A stretch of 64,000 nt of DNA from an uncultured Ruminococcus sp. (lineage in GTDB: Bacteria; Bacillota; Clostridia; Lachnospirales; Lachnospiraceae): positions 71,527 through 135,526 of the forward strand of contig UQKK01000006.1 of assembly GCA_900541505.1 (NCBI GenBank), in the 5' to 3' direction. The notes beneath the pieces are model-generated. The model saw only the letters and a list, made by a program, of their open reading frames with translations, ran no database searches and was not told the origin of the DNA. Positions 1 through 9,600 of this stretch are shown here, in pieces (position 1 is the stretch's first letter; every line of letters begins with the position of its first letter). A program made the position numbers and the translations under genes.

Positions 1-1
1 G

Positions 2-190
2 GCAGGTATTGACACAGAGATTATCGCAGCCAGCGTGCGCCATCCGATGCATGTGACAGACTGTGCGCTTGCGGGAGCAGATATTGCGACTGTTCCGTAT
101 AAAGTTATCGAGCAGATGACCCATCATCCGCTGACAGATGCGGGAATTGAGAAATTCCAGGCAGACTACAGAGCGGTATTTGGCGAATAG
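2..190 (+). CDS. Transaldolase / fructose-6-phosphate aldolase family, C-terminal part
   Basis: The first 63 codons visible are the 3' end of a gene whose start lies outside the window. The translation contains IIAASVRHP and ALAGADIATVPYKVI, which match the C-terminal part of the small transaldolase/fructose-6-phosphate aldolase (TIM barrel) family. The enzyme moves a dihydroxyacetone unit between sugar phosphates in the cytoplasm. The stop codon is 19 bp before the transketolase N-terminal subunit gene, so the three genes probably form one operon for the non-oxidative pentose phosphate pathway. The catalytic lysine lies upstream of the window edge, so transaldolase versus aldolase activity cannot be told. 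Confidence 0.85.
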   Translation, partial: AGIDTEIIAASVRHPMHVTDCALAGADIATVPYKVIEQMTHHPLTDAGIEKFQADYRAVFGE

Positions 191-209
191 AAAACAGCAG
201 GAGGAAATC

Positions 210-1046
210 ATGAACAAACTGGAATTAATGAAGACTGCCAATGAAGTCCGCAAAGGAATCGTCACGGCAGTGCACAGCGCAAAAGCCGGACATCCGGGCG
301 GCTCTCTTTCCGCGGCGGATATCTTTACTTATCTTTACTTTGAGGAGATGCACGTAGATGCGAAAAATCCGAAGGATGCGGACCGTGACCGTTTTGTCCT
401 CTCCAAAGGACATACAGCGCCGGGACTCTATGCGACATTGGCATTAAAAGGATATTTCCCGGTGGAAGATTTAAAGACACTGCGCCACACAGGTTCCTAT
501 CTGCAGGGACACCCGGACATGAAGCATATACCGGGCGTGGATATGAGCTCCGGTTCACTGGGACAGGGGATTTCCGCGGCAGTCGGCATGGCGATAGCGG
601 GAAAAATGCAGGGTAAGGATTACCGTGTATATACATTGGTAGGCGACGGCGAGATTCAGGAAGGACAGGTGTGGGAGGCAGCGATGCTGGCTGCTCACCA
701 GGAACTGGACAACCTGGTTGTTATTGTGGACAATAACAATCTGCAGATAGACGGGGCAATTGATGAGGTCAATTCCCCGTACCCGATTGATAAGAAGTTC
801 GAGGCGTTCAATTTCCATGTTATCAACATCGACGGAAATGATTTCGACCAGATTGACGCGGCGTTCAAGGAGGCGAAGACCATTAAAGGACAGCCCACCG
901 CTATCATCGCGAAGACAATCAAGGGTAAAGGCGTTTCCTTCATGGAGAACCAGGCAGGATGGCACGGCAAGGCGCCAAACGATGAAGAGTATGAGATTGC
1001 CATGAAAGAATTAGAGAAAGCAGGTGAAGCATTATGCCAGAAGTAA
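210..1046 (+). CDS. Transketolase, N-terminal (thiamine-PP binding) subunit
   Basis: This 278-residue protein is the N-terminal half of a split transketolase. The thiamine-diphosphate motif is visible as GDGEIQEGQVWEAAM followed by NNNLQIDG, and GHPGGSLSAADI near the N-terminus is typical of the family. With the next gene it forms the enzyme that transfers two-carbon ketol units between sugar phosphates. The start at 210 is chosen because a GGAGG-type ribosome binding site lies just before it; an in-frame start at 138 would run back into the transaldolase gene. The 3' end overlaps the next gene by 13 bp, which fits translational coupling of two subunits. Split transketolases are common in Clostridia and archaea. 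Confidence 0.95.
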   Translation: MNKLELMKTANEVRKGIVTAVHSAKAGHPGGSLSAADIFTYLYFEEMHVDAKNPKDADRDRFVLSKGHTAPGLYATLALKGYFPVEDLKTLRHTGSYLQGHPDMKHIPGVDMSSGSLGQGISAAVGMAIAGKMQGKDYRVYTLVGDGEIQEGQVWEAAMLAAHQELDNLVVIVDNNNLQIDGAIDEVNSPYPIDKKFEAFNFHVINIDGNDFDQIDAAFKEAKTIKGQPTAIIAKTIKGKGVSFMENQAGWHGKAPNDEEYEIAMKELEKAGEALCQK

Positions 1047-1975
1047 AGAAAATCGCGACAAGAGACAGCTACGGCAATGCTTTAGCTGAACTTGGGACAG
1101 AACATGAGGATATCGTTGTACTGGATGCGGATTTGGCGGCAGCGACGAAGACAGGTGTATTTAAGAAAGCACATCCGGAGAGATTTATCGACTGCGGAAT
1201 CGCGGAGAGCAACATGGTAGGCGTGGCGGCAGGAATCGCGGCAGCGGGTATGGTGCCGTTTGCCAGCTCCTTTGCCATGTTCGCGGCGGGGCGTGCTTTT
1301 GAGCAGGTGAGAAATTCCGTGGGATATCCCCATCTGAATGTAAAGATTGGCGCTACCCACGCGGGAATTTCCGTTGGAGAAGATGGCGCGACACATCAGT
1401 GTAATGAGGACATTGCGCTCATGCGCACGATTCCCGGCATGGTCGTGTTAAACCCCTCCGATGATGTGGAGGCGAGAGCTGCGGTGAAGGCAGCGTACGA
1501 ACATCAGGGACCGGTGTATATGCGGTTCGGACGTCTCGCGGTTCCGGTCATCAACGACAGAGAGGACTATAAATTCGAACTCGGAAAAGGTGTGGTGCTG
1601 CGGGAAGGAAAAGACGTGACAATCATTGCCACAGGACTTCCGGTATCCAATTGCCTGGAAGCGGCGGAGAAGCTTGCAGCTGAGGGAATCGAGGCGAAAG
1701 TCATCAACATCCATACCATCAAACCTCTGGATGAAGACCTGGTAGTGGCAGCGGCGAAGGAGACAGGGAAAGTCGTTACCGTTGAGGAACATTCCGTTAT
1801 CGGCGGACTGGGAAGCGCGGTGTGTGACGTACTTGCCGAGAAAGCGCCCACAAAGGTCATGAAGATTGGTATCTACGATACCTTCGGAGAATCCGGTCCG
1901 GCTGTGGAACTGCTTCAGAAGTACGGTCTGGATACAGAGAGTATTTATCAGAAAGTCAAAGGATTTGTAAAATAA
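1034..1975 (+). CDS. Transketolase, C-terminal (pyrimidine binding) subunit
   Basis: This 313-residue protein carries the central pyrimidine-binding domain and the C-terminal transketolase domain. Family hallmarks are DCGIAESNMVGVAAGIA near residues 55-75, GVSVGEDGATHQ-like sequence near residue 120, and a C-terminal VEEHSVIGGLGSAV segment. It completes the transketolase of the preceding gene. The two genes overlap by 13 bp and end at a strong rho-independent terminator, so this is the last gene of the transaldolase-transketolase operon. Length and motifs are complete, with no sign of damage. Confidence 0.95.
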   Translation: MPEVKKIATRDSYGNALAELGTEHEDIVVLDADLAAATKTGVFKKAHPERFIDCGIAESNMVGVAAGIAAAGMVPFASSFAMFAAGRAFEQVRNSVGYPHLNVKIGATHAGISVGEDGATHQCNEDIALMRTIPGMVVLNPSDDVEARAAVKAAYEHQGPVYMRFGRLAVPVINDREDYKFELGKGVVLREGKDVTIIATGLPVSNCLEAAEKLAAEGIEAKVINIHTIKPLDEDLVVAAAKETGKVVTVEEHSVIGGLGSAVCDVLAEKAPTKVMKIGIYDTFGESGPAVELLQKYGLDTESIYQKVKGFVK

Positions 1976-2017
1976 AGCGATTTTGGCAGGCGGATGCCTG
2001 CGCCCGTGTAAACAAAG

Positions 2018-2070
2018 AAGCCCGTTGTCAATTCAATGCAATATCAATTGCTTAGACAGCGGGCTTTTCC
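2018..2070 (+). terminator. Rho-independent terminator after transketolase operon
   Basis: A 12-bp stem (AAGCCCGTTGTC pairing with GACAGCGGGCTT, one G-T wobble) is followed by TTTTCC. It lies 43 bp past the transketolase stop codon and separates metabolic genes from the recombinase gene. Confidence 0.85.
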
Positions 2071-2081
2071 GTTATCTTCAA

Positions 2082-2102
2082 CTTGTGCAGAATTTGCACA
2101 AG
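2082..2102. promoter_or_regulatory. Perfect inverted repeat upstream of recombinase gene
   Basis: CTTGTGCA and TGCACAAG flank a 5-bp centre. It sits about 130 bp before the recombinase start and is not followed by a T-run, so it is more likely an operator than a terminator. No known operator is recognised. Confidence 0.4.
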
Positions 2103-2229
2103 TTCATTGTGATACGCAATCTGTTCTTATTTTTCCTAAATTTTTCTGAATATTTTCCAAATATCTAATGTTATGTGCCAATTTCGGATATGATAAAGGT
2201 TACATCATTGAAGAAAGGAAGGATAAAAC

Positions 2230-3087
2230 ATGCAGAAAGAACATATCAAAATTCAGAAAAGGAACCTTACCGACTTTAAGGAGTACCTTCAGGAGCGGGA
2301 GAACGCCGTCTCCACGATTGAAAAGTATATGAGGGATGTGCGGACATTTCTCAATTTCCCGGGAGGGAATCAGGAGATTAGTAAAGAAGTGCTTTTGAAC
2401 TATAAAGAATGGCTGATGAAGAATTACTCGGTGAACAGTGTCAACTCCATGCTGGCGTCTCTCAATCAGTTTCTCATATTCCTGGAGCTGGGAAGGATGA
2501 GGTTAAAACGGGTAAAAGTACAGCGGCAGGATTTTCAGAATATGGGGAAAGAGCTTCAGAAGGAGGACTTTCACCGTCTGCTCCACAGCGCCAGGCAGGA
2601 GGGAAAGGAACAGCTCGCCATGATGATGGAAACCATTGCCGCCACCGGAGTGCGGGTCAGTGAACTGAAATTCTTTCGAGTGGAAAATATAAGGCAGGGG
2701 CTTATCAAGGTGTGGAATAAAGGAAAGCACAGGCTCGTTGTCCTGCCGAAGGTTCTGCAGAAGAAGCTGGAAGTATATATAAGGAAGAATAAAATCCGCT
2801 CCGGCATGATTTTCCGCACGCGCTCCGGCAAAGAGAAGGATCGCTCCAACATCTGGAAGGAGATGAAACGTCTGGCACAGAGCGCGGGAATCCCGCCTGA
2901 GAAAGTCTTTCCGCACAATCTGAGACATCTCTTTGCGCGCATCTTTTATAAAAAAACAAAAAATCTTATCAACCTTGCCGATATTTTAGGTCACAGTAAT
3001 CTGGAAGTAACAAGAATCTACGCTTCAGAAGGATTCGCCGAATGGCGGCGCAATATAGAACTGATGAAGATATTAGAGACAACATAA
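2230..3087 (+). CDS. Tyrosine recombinase (candidate DNA invertase)
   Basis: This 285-residue protein has an N-terminal SAM-like core-binding domain (about residues 10-100) and a C-terminal catalytic domain. The active-site set is complete: R142 in ATGVRVSEL, a lysine in the WNKGKHR beta-hairpin, H229-x-x-R232 in HNLRH, H255 in LGHSN and the nucleophile Y264 in RIYA. It breaks and rejoins DNA through a covalent tyrosine intermediate. There are no phage or conjugative genes around it. Its stop codon lies inside the left inverted repeat of a 364-bp segment that precedes a giant surface-protein gene. That placement suggests it is the dedicated invertase of this segment, as in FimB/FimE or Mpi-type phase-variation systems; this role is inferred. 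The start has a good GAAAGGAAGG ribosome binding site. Confidence 0.9.
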   Translation: MQKEHIKIQKRNLTDFKEYLQERENAVSTIEKYMRDVRTFLNFPGGNQEISKEVLLNYKEWLMKNYSVNSVNSMLASLNQFLIFLELGRMRLKRVKVQRQDFQNMGKELQKEDFHRLLHSARQEGKEQLAMMMETIAATGVRVSELKFFRVENIRQGLIKVWNKGKHRLVVLPKVLQKKLEVYIRKNKIRSGMIFRTRSGKEKDRSNIWKEMKRLAQSAGIPPEKVFPHNLRHLFARIFYKKTKNLINLADILGHSNLEVTRIYASEGFAEWRRNIELMKILETT

Positions 3088-3102
3088 TATTAATTATGTA
3101 GT
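3082..3102 (+). repeat. Left inverted repeat (IRL) of invertible segment
   Basis: A 21-bp sequence whose exact reverse complement occurs at 3425-3445. Inside it, ACATAAT and ATTATGT flank a 4-bp ATTA centre. This is the shape of a tyrosine-recombinase core site, with two inverted binding arms around a short crossover region. The recombinase stop codon (3085-3087) is inside it, so inversion would not alter the protein. Confidence 0.85.
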
Positions 3103-3148
3103 AAAGGTTCTCCTTCTATCAGATGATAGAATAAACCTATTCTTATAA

Positions 3149-3177
3149 ATTCTATAATACATATATTTAAAAGTCAA
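3149..3177 (-). promoter_or_regulatory. Sigma-A-type promoter inside the invertible segment, pointing left
   Basis: Read on the minus strand: TTGACT (3177-3172), 17 bp, TAGAAT (3154-3149), in very A+T-rich DNA. It matches the consensus at 5 of 6 positions in each hexamer. It is followed on the same strand by a GAAGGAG stretch before the left repeat. Confidence 0.75.
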
Positions 3178-3424
3178 TACTTGCCGCGCTTTCTTGGCAG
3201 GTTTTTTCCTGGTTCGTAAAATTTTACGCAAGACGTAAACTTCAATGAAATCCGGCTTATTTAAAGTCGTCTTCGACCGCCTGGATATAGACACGCAAAG
3301 AAAACATACCCTGTATCATCCGGCGTAATTCTCTGAAAAGTGCCAGCCAATGGTATGTTTAGCAGCCATCTTCTGTACATTTTCCTGTCCATCCTTTTCT
3401 TCCCCCATAAAAGCACAAAACTTC

Positions 3425-3445
3425 ACTACATAATTAATATTATGT
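3425..3445 (-). repeat. Right inverted repeat (IRR) of invertible segment
   Basis: Exact reverse complement of 3082-3102, all 21 positions. One further mismatch and then three matching bases extend the similarity inward on both sides. It lies 197 bp before the surface-protein start codon. Confidence 0.85.
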
Positions 3446-3597
3446 GGTTTTACAGTTTCACCATTGCAGATAAGGGGGATAGATGGTCCACGTATCTGTC
3501 AACTACGCTTTTTGTTTCTATGAAACAAAAATGCTCCGCAAGGATGCGCACTCCGTGCAAAGGGATATGGCTGCTGGCGCAGCCGCACTCCGGCGCG

Positions 3598-3618
3598 AGT
3601 GTGCGTCAAGCGCACACT
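3598..3618 (+). promoter_or_regulatory. Leader hairpin before the surface-protein gene
   Basis: AGTGTGCG pairs perfectly with CGCACACT around a 5-base loop, immediately before the AAGGGGAAGGG ribosome binding site. It could modulate translation or weakly terminate. Closely similar hairpins recur at 46865-46890 and, more loosely, at 17319-17344. Confidence 0.5.
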
Positions 3619-3642
3619 TTCATAAGGGGAAGGGATTTAGAA

Positions 3643-6600
3643 ATGGAAAGAAAACGAAGACGAAAAATAAGGGGGCGCAGGAGCCTGCGGCGCATTGGAG
3701 CAGGTGTGATATCTGCGGTACTGGTGGCGGCACTGGCATTTACGCTGCTCCCGCAGGAGGCAGCACGGGTACTGGCTGCCGAGAGTGTGGAAGACACCTC
3801 CACGAGAGACGACTGGCAGGGCTATAAGCTGGATTCGACACAGCATACAGGGCGAATCTGGACGGACAAGTCTGTTTCTCAGACGGATGTTACATTAACA
3901 TCCACGGAGGGAACAGAGACCGTAACAGTGGATAAGACCCAGGATTCGGATTTCCTGGTGTCACTGTCCGCACTGTCCTCAGCGTCCTCATTGACGACTA
4001 TGACAGCGATGCCTCTGGACATCGTGCTGGTGCTGGACCAGTCCGGAAGTATGGAGGATGACTTTGACGGCAGCAATACTAAACAGGCAGCGATGAAAGC
4101 GGCGGTGGATAACTTTATTGATGCCATCTATGAAAGCTCTATGCAGGACGGAGCAGGGGGAGTCTACCATACTCTGGGGATTGTGACCTATGGAGGCAGC
4201 AGCAGCACCCTTCAGAGTAGGGGGAATATTGAGACAGGATATCAGAACTATATCGATGCCATTGATGACTTACCCAACAGCCCATCAGGGTCTACTAACA
4301 CAGGTGCCGGGATGAGCACAGCGAATAACATGCTCCCTGCTGCGACAGAGGGAAGAAAGAGCATTGTTGTCCTCTTCACGGACGGAGTGCCAACAACTTC
4401 CAGCAGTTTCAGCAACAGTGTGGCGAATAATGCCATCAGTGCGGCCAATACGATGAAGACAACGAAGAATGCTACAGTGTATTCCATCGGAATCTTTGAC
4501 GATGCGGACCCGACATTTCTGGGAAACGTTGATGACACATTCAGCGGAGGATGGTCGGGAAATTATTCAGAAGCGGAGAAAGCGAACCGCTTTATGAATC
4601 TGGTGTCCAGCAACTCTGCTTCTGCTGACAGTTTAGGCCTTGAGAGCCGGACAGGAGGGGCAGGATGGTTTCAATATACATACGAGGCGGTTGCTGATAA
4701 CTTTGACTGTGACACCACTCTGGGATATTACAAGTCCGCTTCCAACTCCAGTGAACTGGACGCGATATTCGAGGAAATTGCAGCGGACATCAGCGAGGCA
4801 TCGGGTCCGACGAGAGTGACGGAGGGTGCGGAGCACCTGTCCGGGTACATCACCTTCACAGACACGTTGGGCGCTTACATGCAGGTGGATGACTTCAACG
4901 CGGTTGTCTATGCGGGAGAGAAATTCGTACAGAAGGAAAAGACAACGGCAGGCTCTGTAGATACCTATGTGTTTGAGGGTACTGTGGATGGAAATGATAT
5001 CTACCAGGCAGGGGATATGCAGGATTTGATTATCCAGGTTGACAGAAGCGGGGCGAAAGAGGTCGTGACGGTGAAGATTCCGGCGACGCTTATCCCACTT
5101 CGCTACTTTGATGTGTCTACCGATGATGACGGCACCACCATGGATATCAAGGAGGCATACCCTATCCGTGTGTTCTATTCTGTGAGCTTAAAGGATGAGG
5201 TGGAAACAGCCCTCATGGAGGGCACAGCGGATGATGCCTTAAAAACTTATATCTCTTCCAACATGGACGATACAGGAAAACTGGTACAGTTCTATTCCAA
5301 TGATTATACAGCAGGAAGTGACAATGGAACGACGACAGCAGTCTTCGAGCCATCGGCAGCAAACAGCTTTTACTATTTCACAGAGTTGACGGCGCTCTAT
5401 GCCGATGCAGACGGAACCACCCCGGCGACTTCTGTGACAGAGGGGAACACGTACTATTATGAGCATACCTATTATGTGCTGGAAAATGGAACGGTAACAG
5501 AGAAGACCGAATATTACGAAGTGACTGGACTGCGTGCTCAAGATGTGACCTGGCAGAATGGACAGTATTATGCCAATGCAGGAGTGCGTAAGACCTCCAA
5601 GGCAGGTGAATTTGAAGCGGCAAAGGATGGCAATGAGACCGGGACAGCGGCAAATGCCATCAGCCCATCCTGGAGCGGTGCCTCCACGGTCAGTGTTGCG
5701 CTCGGAAATAACGGACGCCTTTCGCTGGCAGTGCCGGGTACATTGTCCGTCACCAAACAGGTACAGGCAGACGAAGGATTCACACTTCCGCAAGACTATG
5801 AGAGTCAGGAGTTTACCTTCACACTGAACCTGACAAATCTGGGCGAGAATGCGCCGGAGAACTTCACGGCGGAAATCGTCAAGGGAACAGACCAGGTACG
5901 GACATTCCAAGTGAAAGAAGGGGATACCTTCCGGTTGAAGCACAGGGAGACTCTGAAGGTATATGGTCTGCCGGACGGCGCGGAATATGAAGTGACAGAG
6001 CAGGCAGTGACCGGATATGCGGACAGTTCAACAGGAGATACCGGAACCATTGCGGCAAACACAGAGAGTGCGGCGGTATTTACCAATACATATACGGCAG
6101 ACCCACTTGACTACAGCGGAACGGCAAATCTGGGCGTGACCAAGATTTTCGACGGAAGGGATACGACCGCAAACGATAGCTTTACCTTCATTTTGACGGC
6201 AGACGAGAACAATCCGGATGCGGCGGCAGTTCCGGCGCAGACGGAGCTTACTATCACTATGCCGGACGGAACCACTCCGGTAACCAGCGATATGGCTGCC
6301 TTCGGAGACATTACCTTCACCAAACCGGGTACATATATCTACTATATCTCCGAGAGAACCGGAACCATACCGGGTGTTGACTATACACAGGTTTACTATC
6401 GTGTGACTGTTACCGTGACGCCGGTGGACGGACGGCTTACAGCGCAGACAGCATACGAACAGATAAACAATACACAGACTGGTGACTATACATACGATTC
6501 CGATGAAGGACTTGTGTTTACGAATACCTACGATGCGGAATCCGCGCAGGTATACTTAGGCGGACAGAAGGTATTAAACGGAAGAACCTTAAACACGGGC

Positions 6601-9600
6601 GAGTTTACGTTCCGCCTGGTTTCCGTGGGTGAGGACGGCATGACCTATGACACGAGGGATGCGGTTCCGGCGGACTTCCCGCTCCCGGCTGTCCAGGACG
6701 AACAGCAGACAGTAGGAGCAGAGACGACAAACGGACAGTATGCGGCATCCGGCGCAGATACAGGCAGTGTGTATTTCGGACAGATTACCTTTGACAAGAC
6801 GCACATCGGGCATACATACAGCTATACCATAGAAGAGGTAAATGGAAATCTGGGCGGCGTCACCTACGATGCCACCACGACCCGCACGGTTGTGATTACG
6901 GTATCTGAGGATACCACCAGCGGAGAACCGGTCGTAGCCGTGGCTGTGGCAGGAGATTCCACAGAGTATCCGTACTTTACCTTCACCAATACCTATGAGC
7001 CGCAGCCTGTGACTCTGGAAGGAGACCGTGCGCTGCGCGTACAGAAGACTCTGACAGGCAGGGAATGGCAGGATGGTGAGACATACACCTTTGGTATCAC
7101 AAATACACAGAAACCTACAGATGTGACAGACGCGCCGATGCCCACAGGGGATGCGGGAATGGTCACAGAGGTGACGACAGGCAAGCCGGCGAGCGGAGCA
7201 GTGAGCACTGCGGACTTCCCGGCAATCACGTTTGACAAAGCAGGTACTTATATATATGAAGTAACGGAAACCTCTGATGTCGTATCCGGCGGTATCACAA
7301 AGGATACCCACACGGCGGTGATAACCGTTACCGTGACAGACAATCTGCAGGGGCAGCTCGTGGCGGAGGTTACATACGATAATTCCACAGCTTTAGCAGA
7401 TGCGGACAAAGCTGTGACAGACTTCGCTGCCTTTACCAACAGCTACAGCGCGACAGGCACCTTAAGTCTGGAAGTGGCAAAAGACTTTACCGGAAGACCA
7501 AATGATGCATGGCTGACAACCGACAGCTTCTCCTTCAGCGTGGCGGCGGATGAAGCGGATGTCACATCAGGAGCGGTCATCATGCCGGCAGAGACGACAG
7601 CAGAGATTAACTACTATGATGACGATAAGAAAATCGCCTTTGGCAACATTACGTTTACAAAACCGGGCGAGTACACCTTTACCGTAACAGAGGCACAGGG
7701 AAATATCCAGGGCGTGACCTACGATGAGCATGTGGAGAGAACCGTTACCGTTACTGTGACAGATAATCTGGACGGGACGCTGACTCCGAGTGTGACAGCG
7801 GTAACCCCGGAGGCGGACGGCACGGATATTGTATTCCACAATGTATATACGGCAGGTCCGGTGACCGTGAACGGCGCGGCGGATTTGCAGGTGATAAAGA
7901 CTGTAGAGGGACGCGATACCTGGCTGGACGGTGAGACATATTCCTTTACGATTGTAAATGAGAGCAAACCGGATACGGTAGATACCGCGCCCATGCCGGC
8001 AGAGACGACCATAGAGCTTGGAAAGCCGCAGGAAGGTATGATGAGCGCCGGAAGCTTCGGAGATATTCAGTTTACTGAGCAGGGCACGTATACCTATCTG
8101 ATTGCAGAGGTACAGAATCCGGCACCGGGCATGACCATGTCCCAGGCACAGTACCGGGTGACCGTGGAAGTTACGGACGGCAACCGGGGCTCGCTGGTGG
8201 CAAATGTGACCATGACCCGTATCCGAACCGATGGCGGAGAGGCGGATAATACCGTTATCCAGGACCACGGCGCAGACTTTATCAACACCTATTCGGCGGC
8301 AGCAGTGACCGACACGCCGGTCAATGTGACGAAAGTACTGACCGGAAGAGAACCCGGACTGCAGGAGAATGAGTTCAGCTTTGCGATGCTTGTGGAAGCA
8401 CAGGGAGACAGCCCGGAGGATGGATTTACCATGCCGGGAGGAACGAATCCAGTGATTGCTTCCAACGGAGCGGACGGAAGCGTTTCCTTCGGAGATATCA
8501 CATTTACGGAAGTGGGAACTTACAAAGTGACCGTGACCGAACAGATACCGGATACGGGACAGCCGTTTATCACATATGACGAGCACACATACTCTTATCT
8601 GGTAACAGTGACAGACAATATGCAAGGACAGCTGGAGACGGCGATATCCGAGGTGACGGGAGATACCACATTTACCAACACCTACGATGCCGGCAGCAGT
8701 ACAAAGACCGTCGGCACCGCGGAGGACCCGACCACCAATATCGATGGACAGATGGTAGGGGTAGGTTCCGAGCTGGTATACACCATCCACTGGGTCAATG
8801 ACGCGCTGGATGACAGCGGACAGTCCGCTGCGGCAGAGATTAGCATAACAGACACCATCCCGGCGGGAACAGAGTTTGTTAAGGCATCCGATGGCGGTAC
8901 AGAGACAGACGGTGTCGTGACCTGGAATCTGGGTGAGCAGGAAGCCGGAGCAAGCGGTGAAGTGACATTGACCGTCCGCGTGACCGAGGCGGCAGTGACA
9001 GCGGTGGAGAACGAGGCGACACTCACCATCGGAGAGAACGAGACCACCACCAACAAGACGACCAACCCGGTACCGGAGAAGACGGTGGAAAACATATCCG
9101 CGCCGGATGATGCTCCGCAGGTGGGCGATACGCTGACCTACACGATTTCCTACGCCAATACAGAGGAAGAGATGGCGACTGTAGAGATTACGGATGTTCT
9201 CGCGGAAGGACTTACCTATGTGGACGGCTCCGCATCCGATGGCGGCGTCTATGACGAAGACAGCCACACCATCACCTGGACTCTGGAAAACGTAGACTCC
9301 GGTGTGGAGGGCACAGTGACCTTCCAGGCGGTTGTCAATGAAAAGGCAGTGGGCGAGACCATTGAAAACCAGGCGGAACTCACCATCGGAGACAATCCGA
9401 CCGTGAAGACCAACACCACGCAGACGGAGATTAAATCCGGAAGCCTGCAAATCAGCAAGGAAATCGTGCTGACACCGAATCAGGGGACACAGATTGACAC
9501 GGCGAAAGAATTTATATTCGATGTAACCCTGAAGGATAAAGCAGGAAATGAATTAAACGGAACTTATAACTTTGCCGGAACAAGCGACGGCACCACAGAA

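Larger units (their letters stand above)
3082..3445. promoter_or_regulatory. Invertible promoter segment (phase switch), apparent OFF orientation
   Basis: Two perfect 21-bp inverted repeats bound 322 bp of non-coding DNA between a tyrosine recombinase gene and a giant surface-protein gene. The best promoter inside (-35 TTGACT, 17-bp spacer, -10 TAGAAT) is on the minus strand at 3149-3177, so it fires back across the 3' end of the recombinase gene. After inversion it would read through the right repeat into the leader of the surface-protein gene. No comparable rightward promoter is seen in the segment as assembled. The repeats, promoter and gene order are seen directly; switching itself is inferred. 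It also holds a 14-bp palindrome at 3215-3228. Confidence 0.8.

Noticed and set aside
138..209. Earlier start for the transketolase N-terminal subunit
   Set aside because: It overlaps the transaldolase gene and lacks a ribosome binding site; 210 has a clear GGAGG.
3094..3294. 66-codon minus-strand frame inside the invertible segment
   Set aside because: It overlaps the promoter and the left repeat, has no ribosome binding site, and its composition is basic and unlike a folded protein.
3340..3642. Upstream in-frame extension of the giant surface protein (starts at 3340 or 3442)
   Set aside because: It lacks a ribosome binding site, would place the signal peptide 100 residues inside the protein, and runs through the invertible segment. 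The start at 3643 has a strong site and gives a proper signal peptide.
7567..9450. 627-codon minus-strand open frame
   Set aside because: Shadow of the repetitive surface-protein gene; no ribosome binding site and no protein-like domain pattern.
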